The notes under the pieces: model-generated | What the model saw: only the letters and a program-made list of their open reading frames with translations | Databases searched by the model: none | Told to the model about the DNA's origin: nothing | Shown: positions 1-5,881 of the stretch, one piece after another | Layout of the letters: each line of letters opens with the position of its first letter | How positions within the stretch are numbered: the first letter of the stretch is position 1 | Assembly: GCA_002707915.1 (NCBI GenBank) | Contig: PAOE01000034.1 | Coordinates: forward strand, 2,413-12,417 | Reading direction: 5' to 3' | DNA from: Gammaproteobacteria bacterium | Lineage (GTDB): Bacteria; Pseudomonadota; Gammaproteobacteria; Magnimaribacterales; Magnimaribacteraceae | Length of the DNA: 10,005 nt | Position numbers and translations under genes: made by a program

Positions 1-939
1 GTTCTCATTCCAAATAAAATGGTAGATCAGAGTGAAAAATTCGATGCAGATAAATTAAAAGGAATGATCCCGCAAGAATATGCAGATTTCAGAGCGGATG
101 TCCTAGAAAAACATGATATTGAAGCAAATGAACTAAGGACTATAGATACAGCTGGATCAAGTTTTGCGGCAAATACAAAATCTGATGGAGCCAAAGCACT
201 ATTAGATGTTGCATTTAATCACCCAATAAAACTAATTGCCAATGCCCTCGGTGTACCGCCAGATTGGATGCTTCAAATGGGCAAGGAAAATGACGTTAAA
301 GTTGCTGCCCTTTTGGGTACTGCCCAGCATGCAATCAATCAAGTAAAGGCAGGTGTAGATATACTTGTTGTATCAGGTACAGAAGCGGGTGGTCATTGTG
401 GCAGTGTCTCTACTATGGTTCTTATCCCAGAGGTTTATGAAGCAATTCAACCTTACGGTGATGTACCTATACTTGCAGCAGGAGGAATAGTTACAGGAAA
501 ACAAATGGCTGCTGCAATGACTATGGGAGCTTCAGGAGCTTGGTGTGGATCAGTTTGGTTAACAACGGTTGAATCAGAGGTGCCACCAGTTATAAAAGAG
601 AAAATGGTTGCTGCTAATTCAAGTCAAACTGTTAGGTCAAGAAGCAGGACAGGTAAGCATTCAAGACAATTGGTATCGCCTTGGACCGAAGCATGGGAAG
701 CTGAAAGTGCTCCAGAGCCATTACCCATGCCATTGCAGCCCATGGTAGCTGAACCAGCCCTCCAAAAAGTAGCTAAGTTGGCTGAGGGTGGCCACGATGG
801 GGCAAGAGATTTAGCCACATATTGGGTAGGACAAGGGGTTGGTCTGATGAACCAAAGTATTTCTGCAAGTGATGTAGTGCAGGAATTTAAAGAGGACTTT
901 ATAGGTGCCTATGAGCGGCTTAATGGTTTTGTAGAGTGA
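1..939 (+). CDS. Nitronate monooxygenase-like (2-nitropropane dioxygenase family) flavoprotein, 5' end outside window
   Basis: This is the C-terminal part of an FMN-dependent TIM-barrel enzyme of the nitronate monooxygenase (NMO/2-nitropropane dioxygenase) family, whose known members oxidise alkyl nitronates. The first ATG is at 19, but the frame is open to base 1 and the preceding codons read VLIPNK, a typical NMO barrel strand. No Shine-Dalgarno precedes that ATG, so the gene almost certainly begins upstream. Numbering from that Met: the segment with TEAGGHCG (121-128) carries the family's catalytic His, here H126; AAGGI (153-157) and the Gly-rich ASGAWCGS stretch (171-178) form the FMN phosphate-binding region. 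The tail after about residue 205 is the usual C-terminal helical segment. It ends exactly where the opposite-strand PhyH gene ends. Family assignment is firm. The physiological substrate is unknown, since many homologues act on compounds other than nitronates. Confidence 0.88.
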   Translation, partial: VLIPNKMVDQSEKFDADKLKGMIPQEYADFRADVLEKHDIEANELRTIDTAGSSFAANTKSDGAKALLDVAFNHPIKLIANALGVPPDWMLQMGKENDVKVAALLGTAQHAINQVKAGVDILVVSGTEAGGHCGSVSTMVLIPEVYEAIQPYGDVPILAAGGIVTGKQMAAAMTMGASGAWCGSVWLTTVESEVPPVIKEKMVAANSSQTVRSRSRTGKHSRQLVSPWTEAWEAESAPEPLPMPLQPMVAEPALQKVAKLAEGGHDGARDLATYWVGQGVGLMNQSISASDVVQEFKEDFIGAYERLNGFVE

Positions 940-958
940 TTAATCGACTGCTAAGCCG
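916..958. terminator. Candidate hairpin across convergent gene ends
   Basis: A perfect 7-bp inverted repeat, CGGCTTA (916-922) and TAAGCCG (952-958), flanks the abutting stop codons of the two convergent genes. A G-U wobble at 915/959 could add one pair. The loop is long (29 nt) and only a weak T-rich run (tctttc) follows on the + strand, so this is at best a poor intrinsic terminator. It lies partly inside both coding regions and may be chance. Confidence 0.22.
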
Positions 959-1752
959 TCTTTCAAAATAAGAAACTGTCTAGACTCATCATTCACTTCC
1001 TCGGTTAGAGTATGTGAGATGAGTCTACGTGCACCTTCAGGAGCATATTGAAGGATATATGATTTTCTGACCTTATCAGATAAATTTGGTCCAGTTCTGT
1101 GAGGTGTCAATGAAGAAAAGATTGCAATACTGCCTGCTTTTAATGGAATCGATAAAGAATCAGTAGAATCCAATCCGATCTCATGAACCAAATCAGTGGT
1201 ATCGTGGTGAAGAGTGCCATGTCTATGTAATCCGGGTAATACACATGGACATCCGTTGGTCTCATCGGTATCAGTGAGAGCCACCCAACATGTTAAATAA
1301 GCTTGGGGTTCAATAAAAGTATATCCATTGTCTTGATGCCAAGGAAATTCATCTCTTGTTCCTGGTTTTTTGTATACAGCTTGATCCCAATAAAGTCTTA
1401 CATTAGGCCCAATTAGGTCTTTACAAATTTTTGAAAATACTTCGTGTTTGCTAAATGTTTTTAAGGCTTCTGATTGTGTAACTAGATGTGTTGTAAAAGT
1501 TATTTCTTCAGCACGAGCAATGAAAAATTTTCCTCCATCCAAACCTTTAAGGGCTTCAGTGACATTGTATTCAAAAGGATCTATTTGCTCGATAACGGAT
1601 GAAATTTCTTGTGCATCAAAAGCATCCTCAAGAATTATGTAACCATTCTCGTCAAAACAGCGAATATCTTCATCTGAAAAAAAAGAGAAAGGCCCTTTTG
1701 GCATAGACCAAGTAAAACCTTCATTCTTGTCATGTAGTTTTAAATCTTGCAT
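940..1752 (-). CDS. Phytanoyl-CoA dioxygenase (PhyH) family Fe(II)/2-oxoglutarate oxygenase
   Basis: A 270-residue cytosolic non-haem iron oxygenase of the PhyH family, which couples decarboxylation of 2-oxoglutarate to hydroxylation (rarely halogenation) of a small molecule. The facial triad is visible: H139 and D141 in WHQD, and H218 in TPHRTGPN. R229 lies 11 residues after the distal His, where PhyH-type enzymes bind the 2OG carboxylate. The AGSIAIFSS strand (206-214) precedes the distal His as usual. Length is normal for the family and no key residue is missing. It is the last gene of the leftward cluster: its ATG follows directly on the TAA of the dihydroorotase-like gene (TAAATG, zero gap), and no good Shine-Dalgarno is evident, suggesting translational coupling. 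Substrates of bacterial PhyH proteins vary widely, so the substrate is not predictable; the neighbouring hydrolases suggest a nitrogen-containing or acylated compound (inference). Confidence 0.9.
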   Translation of the reverse strand: MQDLKLHDKNEGFTWSMPKGPFSFFSDEDIRCFDENGYIILEDAFDAQEISSVIEQIDPFEYNVTEALKGLDGGKFFIARAEEITFTTHLVTQSEALKTFSKHEVFSKICKDLIGPNVRLYWDQAVYKKPGTRDEFPWHQDNGYTFIEPQAYLTCWVALTDTDETNGCPCVLPGLHRHGTLHHDTTDLVHEIGLDSTDSLSIPLKAGSIAIFSSLTPHRTGPNLSDKVRKSYILQYAPEGARRLISHTLTEEVNDESRQFLILKDGLAVD

Positions 1753-3078
1753 TTAACGGTCAAATTCTAATTGTTTTCCTAGGTTAGATTCAAGAATCTT
1801 TCCATCATGATAAGCATGTTTCCCATTGACAAAAGTGCTAATGACTCTTGAGTTAAATATATCTCCAGTGAACGGAGACCAGCCACAAAAGTAAGAGCTG
1901 TTGTCACTGATCTCTCCATACTCTAAGTCAACCAGGACAAAATCAGCCCAATAACCCTCTCTAATGAAGCCCCTATCTTTAATTTTAAACCTCTTAGCAA
2001 CCTTGTGAGACAGATAATCAGGAATATCACCAAGGGAGTAGACTCCTTTTCTTACCAACTCTAACATTACAATTAGGGTATGTTGGACACTTGGCATTCC
2101 AGAAGGACAGTCCAGATAATTATTTGATTTGCCAGCCAATAAATGAGGGGCATGATCTGTTGCAACATAGTCAATATTTCCATCGAGCAACCCCTTCCGA
2201 AGAGCATCTCTGTCAGATGTCTCTTTAATAGATGGATTACATTTAATTAAAGATCCTTTTTTCTCATAGTCTTCTCTTGAAAAATATAGGTGAGGCAAAC
2301 AAACCTCACATGTTATTTTCTTTTCGTCGAGGGATTTATTTGAAAATAAGGAAACTTCATCTGCAGTAGTTAGATGAAGGACATGAAGGTTCGAACCATG
2401 TTTTTCAGCTAGCTCAATTGCTTTCTTTGTAGATTTGATACAAGCATCACGAGATCTTATCTCGGCGTGCATATCTACTGGTATTTTCTCACCATATTTA
2501 GCTAAGAATTCCTTTTCCATTGATTTGATCATAGGCGTATCTTCACAATGCGTTGTAATGATTACAGGAGATTCTTTAAAGAGATTATTCAAAGCATTAT
2601 CATCATCAACAAGCAGATTACCTGTTGATGCGCCCATAAATATTTTGATGCCACAGACCTCTTTTGGGTCTATTTTTTTTATCTCTTCAATATTTGAGTT
2701 GGAGGTTCCCATATAAAATGAGAAATTGGCTGAGGCGTTATTTTCTCCTATCCTTATTTTCTCTCTCCATAGATCTAAATCCAGTGTAGGCGGAATAACA
2801 TTAGGCATATCCATAAACGAAGTGGTACCGCCAGCGACAGCCGAGAGAGATTCTGTTTTGATATTTCCTCTTTCTATAAGACCAGGTTCTCTGAAATGTA
2901 CTTGATCGTCTATAACACCTGGGAAAAGAAAAAGACCAGCCGCATCAATAGTCTCTCCTTGAGATTCAATATCAGATCCAATCTTAAGAAATCTTCCCTC
3001 TTTTACTAAAACATCCCCCTCAAATATATCTCCCTCATTTACGATTTTGCAATTCTTTATAGTAAAAATATCTTTCAA
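1753..3078 (-). CDS. Dihydroorotase-like amidohydrolase (Bacteroidota-type class I), TTG start
   Basis: A 441-residue cyclic-amide hydrolase of the dihydroorotase/hydantoinase group. Dihydroorotase reversibly closes carbamoyl-aspartate to dihydroorotate in pyrimidine synthesis. Visible active-site features: IDDQVHFREPG (56-66) with H61 and R63, MPN at 91-93, the Lys expected to be carbamylated (K145 in GIKIFMG), H177 in THCED, H235 in LHVLHLT, and D308 in ATDHAPH. The usual D-x-H-x-H is D-x-Q-x-H here (Q59), so one metal-binding His is replaced. I recall the same DDQVHFREPG signature in Bacteroidota dihydroorotases, so this looks like a subfamily trait and not decay. The TTG start overlaps the upstream TauD stop (TTGA) and has AGGGAG 9 nt before it. 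It could serve pyrimidine synthesis, or act on a ureide or cyclic amide given its catabolic-looking neighbours. Family is certain, exact reaction probable. Confidence 0.85.
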   Translation of the reverse strand: MKDIFTIKNCKIVNEGDIFEGDVLVKEGRFLKIGSDIESQGETIDAAGLFLFPGVIDDQVHFREPGLIERGNIKTESLSAVAGGTTSFMDMPNVIPPTLDLDLWREKIRIGENNASANFSFYMGTSNSNIEEIKKIDPKEVCGIKIFMGASTGNLLVDDDNALNNLFKESPVIITTHCEDTPMIKSMEKEFLAKYGEKIPVDMHAEIRSRDACIKSTKKAIELAEKHGSNLHVLHLTTADEVSLFSNKSLDEKKITCEVCLPHLYFSREDYEKKGSLIKCNPSIKETSDRDALRKGLLDGNIDYVATDHAPHLLAGKSNNYLDCPSGMPSVQHTLIVMLELVRKGVYSLGDIPDYLSHKVAKRFKIKDRGFIREGYWADFVLVDLEYGEISDNSSYFCGWSPFTGDIFNSRVISTFVNGKHAYHDGKILESNLGKQLEFDR

Positions 3079-3860
3079 AATGGTTTACTCCCTGATGTGG
3101 TTATTCTTAGCATGTTTCTTATTTTGTCACCGTAACCGTGTTCAGCAAAATGTTGAACACTTCTATTATCCCATACTACTAAATCTTTATTTGACCATTT
3201 ATGTCGATAAATAAATTTTAATTTAGAAGCTTGTTCATATAGTTTTGACAACAACTCTCTTGATTCCTCATCACTTAAGCCATTTATAGATCTTACAAAC
3301 GCTTCAGTTACATACAAGGCTTTTTTACCAGTTTCAGGATGAGTTCTAAAAATTGGATGATCAACAGTTTTAGCATCTTTAGCTTTGCCGCCACTAAGTA
3401 AAACAACACCTAAATTACTATGTTCGGCTGTTCGACCTTTCAAGCTTGTCTTTATACCGTTATCTAATTCTTCATATGCAAGATGTTGGTTTGAAAATAA
3501 AGTATCTCCACCTTCATCAGGAACTTCAAGAGAATACAGTAGTGTTGTATCCGGTGGTTCTTTTTCAAAGGTTACATCAGAATGCCAATGGGCATTAGTA
3601 TGATATTTTTCACCAAAATTTTTTATCTCGATGATTTCGGGATAACCGTCCATCCCTTTAAACACAGGATGAATTGTTGGTGCTCCCCATATATTCGATA
3701 CTTTCTTAAATTCAGCAGGTGAAAGATCTTGATTCCTAAAAATAAGTACGTTGTACCTTAGAAAAGCTTTTTTTACATGTTTTATTTGACTGCCAGTTAA
3801 GCCTTTCAAATTAACTCCAGAAACTTCTGCTCCAACGGGTCCTAACTGATTGAATTTCAT
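3075..3860 (-). CDS. TauD/TfdA-family Fe(II)/2-oxoglutarate dioxygenase
   Basis: A 261-residue dioxygenase of the TauD/TfdA family; characterised members cleave taurine, alkyl sulfates or aryloxyacetates, or hydroxylate carnitine precursors. The iron triad is H93 and D95 (WHSDVTF) and H237 (WDNRSVQHFA). R248 and R252 in RNMLRITT lie 11 and 15 residues after the distal His, as in E. coli TauD, and should bind 2-oxoglutarate. The N-terminal GAEVSGVNL and RNQDLSPAEF motifs are also standard. Length is slightly below the usual 280-300 but complete. The ATG begins 1 nt after the stop of the small Smr-like gene, with no clear Shine-Dalgarno (AT-rich leader), so it is probably translated by coupling; its TGA overlaps the TTG of the next gene by 4 nt. 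The specific substrate cannot be assigned; no sulfonate transporter or desulfonation gene is adjacent. Confidence 0.9.
   Translation of the reverse strand: MKFNQLGPVGAEVSGVNLKGLTGSQIKHVKKAFLRYNVLIFRNQDLSPAEFKKVSNIWGAPTIHPVFKGMDGYPEIIEIKNFGEKYHTNAHWHSDVTFEKEPPDTTLLYSLEVPDEGGDTLFSNQHLAYEELDNGIKTSLKGRTAEHSNLGVVLLSGGKAKDAKTVDHPIFRTHPETGKKALYVTEAFVRSINGLSDEESRELLSKLYEQASKLKFIYRHKWSNKDLVVWDNRSVQHFAEHGYGDKIRNMLRITTSGSKPF
3088..3093 (-). promoter_or_regulatory. Shine-Dalgarno that fixes the TTG start of the dihydroorotase-like gene
   Basis: Read on the minus strand this is AGGGAG, 9 nt upstream of the TTG at 3078-3076 and inside the end of the TauD-like gene. There is no ATG in a better place, so this site supports the TTG initiation codon. 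Confidence 0.6.
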
Positions 3861-3861
3861 T

Positions 3862-4089
3862 TTATATAAGTCTATGAACTTTTATTTGGCCATATTCATA
3901 ACCTTCTCCATCATAGTACTCAGCATTAGATCTATCTAAAACTATCCTGACTAAAGAAAGCATCTTTTCACTATTTCCACAAATAATAGTTAGAGGCATT
4001 TCCTCCTGATTGAGATAGATAAAGTTCTCTACGGCAAGATCAACTTCATGATGCCTATATCCATGCAAATCAAGGATATGGCTAGACAT
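3862..4089 (-). CDS. Small Smr-like domain protein (75 aa)
   Basis: A 75-residue protein resembling a minimal Smr (small MutS-related) domain, a fold associated with nucleic-acid binding or nicking. It starts with the hallmark LDLHG (6-10), followed by a helix (HHEVDLAVENFI) and a strand plus loop, LTIICGNSEKM (33-43). This occupies the place of the Smr HGxG/TGxG motif, here changed to CGNS. A final strand, YGQIKVHR, closes the domain. As I recall, similar short proteins occur in marine phages and marine bacteria; their function is unknown. The gene sits in the leftward operon, 2 nt after the D-aminoacylase-like gene and 1 nt before the TauD-like gene. AAGGAG lies 12 nt upstream of its ATG, a rather long spacing. 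The tight packing, the SD and the coherent domain argue that it is real. Loss of the second motif leaves nuclease activity doubtful. Confidence 0.75.
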   Translation of the reverse strand: MSSHILDLHGYRHHEVDLAVENFIYLNQEEMPLTIICGNSEKMLSLVRIVLDRSNAEYYDGEGYEYGQIKVHRLI

Positions 4090-4091
4090 AC

Positions 4092-5795
4092 CTAATGGGT
4101 ACTCCTTATAAGCTTACCATTCAATTCGCCTGTAGCTTCGCCCTTGATGAAAGCTATGGAACCTGAAACTATTGTGTACTCATACCCAGATGCCTTTTGG
4201 ACTAATCTTCTTCCGCCAGCTGGCAAATCATTTACTATTTCTGGTTCATGAAGTGTCAAGCCCTCATAGTCAATTATATTTATATCAGCTTTGTAACCCT
4301 CCTCAATTATTCCCCTATCTTTGATCCCCAGAAGGTTTGCTGTTTCAGATGTTTGCATTTTTATTACGGTCTCAAGTGGTAACTTACTTCCTCGATTGCG
4401 ATCTCTTGACCAATGCTGAACTAGTGTAGTTGGAAAGCTAGCATCGCTAATTGCACCACAATGTGCTCCAGCATCTCCGAGGCCAAAGATGGTATAAGGG
4501 TGTTTGAGCATTGTTTCCACTAAGCTTAAATCACCAGGCTGATAATTGAATAAAGGATGATATATCAAAGCTTTACCCTCTTTTTCTAGCATTGCTTCGT
4601 ATGCAATCTCTTGAGCAGTCATATTTGAATTGTTGGCTAAAGATTCAAATGAATATTTTGGATCAGGTTCATAGTTTGCAGGATCTCCCAATCTAAACAT
4701 TTTCCCATATGACTGAACTATCTCATCAACAAGAGGATTTATTGAAATGCCAACTTCACTAAGGAGCTTTTCTCTAAAATCTGATTCCTTCATTATCTTA
4801 ACTCTCTCATCCAATGGAAGCTCTGCTATTTCCATATAAGATGGATAAAATCTAAAAGGATTAAGCGTCGCTGTTAAGCCCATTAGAATGCCTGTTGCTC
4901 TTGGAGGTACTTGGCCATACATACTGATACCCTCTGACTGAGCTACTTCGATTCCTTGCAAAAGTTGCTTCCACCAGTCTGGTCGAGCATCTTGTTGTTC
5001 TACTGTAATAGAAATTGGCCTCCCAGACTCTTTTGACATGGATTTGAAAATATCAAATTCAGATTCAAAATCATAAAAGTCAGATATTCCTTGTAAAACT
5101 CCTTTCTCAATCTCACCGAGTGATTTTGCTATTTCTACTAATTCATTTTTATGGGCTGTAATACTAGGCGTTAAATTACCATTCACATCATTATGTTTTT
5201 CAGTTCTTGATGTGCTAAAGCCATAAGCACCAGCTTCAATAGCTTCTTTTACTATTTGTTTCATTTTTTTAATTTCTTCTTCTGTTGCCTCTTCGTGGTT
5301 TATTCCACGCTCACCCATTACATAAGCCCTGACTGCACCATGTGGTATTTGCGTTCCAACGTCTATTGCAAGAGGTTTTTTTTCTAAAGCATCTAAATAT
5401 TCAGGAAAGCTTTCCCATTCCCAATCTATTCCTTCATGCAATGCTGTTCCTGGAATGTCCTCAACACCTTCCATCAGTCCTATTAACCAATCTCGCTGAT
5501 CTGGCTTACATGGCGAAAATCCTACTCCACAGTTTCCCATTACTACAGTTGTAACACCATGATAGGTTGAAGGTCTAAGATAAGGATCCCAGGTAACCTG
5601 TCCGTCATAATGTGTATGTATGTCAACAAAGCCAGGTGTTACTATTCTTCCTGAAGCATCAATAGTTTTTTTGGATTCCCCTTTTATTGATCCAACAGAT
5701 ACAATTTTTTCTTCTAAAATGGCAATATCTGCTTTAAAAGGCCTTCCCCCCTTACCATCGTAAATTAATCCATTTTTAATAATCAAATCGTACAT
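4092..5795 (-). CDS. N-acyl-D-amino-acid deacylase (D-aminoacylase) family amidohydrolase
   Basis: A 567-residue metal-dependent amidohydrolase of the COG3653 type; D-aminoacylases release the amino acid from N-acyl-D-amino acids. I start it at the ATG at 5795, where MYDLIIKNGLIYDG begins as family members do and AAAGG lies 8 nt upstream. An in-frame ATG at 5867 would add 24 residues without homology. Visible elements: DIHTHYDGQ (58-66) with metal ligands H60 and H62, C89 in GNCGVGFSP, GERG (161-164), D441 in GLGDAGAHC, and the C-terminal GYKADINIID strand that completes the beta-sandwich. It is longer than the roughly 480-residue Alcaligenes enzyme. The His ligands equivalent to its H220 and H250 appear to be missing, with LQGISDF and TVEQQ in those regions. 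It is the first gene of the five-gene leftward operon. The acyl substrate is unknown, and D-aminoacylase activity itself is uncertain for this subgroup. Confidence 0.87.
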   Translation of the reverse strand: MYDLIIKNGLIYDGKGGRPFKADIAILEEKIVSVGSIKGESKKTIDASGRIVTPGFVDIHTHYDGQVTWDPYLRPSTYHGVTTVVMGNCGVGFSPCKPDQRDWLIGLMEGVEDIPGTALHEGIDWEWESFPEYLDALEKKPLAIDVGTQIPHGAVRAYVMGERGINHEEATEEEIKKMKQIVKEAIEAGAYGFSTSRTEKHNDVNGNLTPSITAHKNELVEIAKSLGEIEKGVLQGISDFYDFESEFDIFKSMSKESGRPISITVEQQDARPDWWKQLLQGIEVAQSEGISMYGQVPPRATGILMGLTATLNPFRFYPSYMEIAELPLDERVKIMKESDFREKLLSEVGISINPLVDEIVQSYGKMFRLGDPANYEPDPKYSFESLANNSNMTAQEIAYEAMLEKEGKALIYHPLFNYQPGDLSLVETMLKHPYTIFGLGDAGAHCGAISDASFPTTLVQHWSRDRNRGSKLPLETVIKMQTSETANLLGIKDRGIIEEGYKADINIIDYEGLTLHEPEIVNDLPAGGRRLVQKASGYEYTIVSGSIAFIKGEATGELNGKLIRSTH

Positions 5796-5803
5796 AAGTA
5801 AAA

Positions 5804-5808
5804 CCTTT
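5804..5808 (-). promoter_or_regulatory. Shine-Dalgarno that decides the start of the D-aminoacylase-like gene
   Basis: On the minus strand this reads AAAGG, 8 nt before the ATG at 5795. No comparable site precedes the alternative in-frame ATG at 5867, so translation most likely begins at 5795. Confidence 0.55.
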
Positions 5809-5832
5809 AAAAATTGTTCTTCTCTTTCTGAT

Positions 5833-5864
5833 ATAGTATCGCACCTTAAATTTATCTGCTGCAA
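5833..5864 (-). promoter_or_regulatory. Candidate sigma70-type promoter for the leftward operon
   Basis: In the 86-nt divergent gap, the minus strand shows TTGCAG (5864-5859), an 18-nt spacer and GATACT (5840-5835), overlapping TACTAT (5838-5833). Both boxes are imperfect matches to TTGACA/TATAAT. A start here would give a leader of about 30 nt ahead of the ATG at 5795. I see no convincing promoter for the rightward metalloprotease gene in the same gap, although one must lie there or further upstream. Confidence 0.3.
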
Positions 5865-5881
5865 CATTTACATTAATTTAT

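Noticed and set aside
19..21. ATG at 19 as the true start of the nitronate monooxygenase-like gene
   Set aside because: No ribosome-binding site precedes it, the frame is open to base 1, and the upstream codons encode a conserved barrel strand; the N-terminal FMN-barrel part is missing.
624..818. Small open frame opposite the nitronate monooxygenase-like gene; similar short frames lie at 1448-1642, 2435-2716, 3385-3603, 5342-5554 and 6838-7056
   Set aside because: All lie fully inside well-supported genes on the other strand, have no recognisable domain, and look like chance open frames.
1753..3078. Allantoinase or hydantoinase as the specific identity of the dihydroorotase-like protein
   Set aside because: The HFREPG, KIFMG and ATDHAPH pattern and overall resemblance fit Bacteroidota dihydroorotases better; no other purine-ureide genes are adjacent.
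5796..5867. In-frame upstream ATG at 5867 that would lengthen the D-aminoacylase-like protein by 24 residues
   Set aside because: The extra residues do not resemble the family, the ATG at 5795 has an AAAGG 8 nt upstream, and the extension would run through the candidate promoter.
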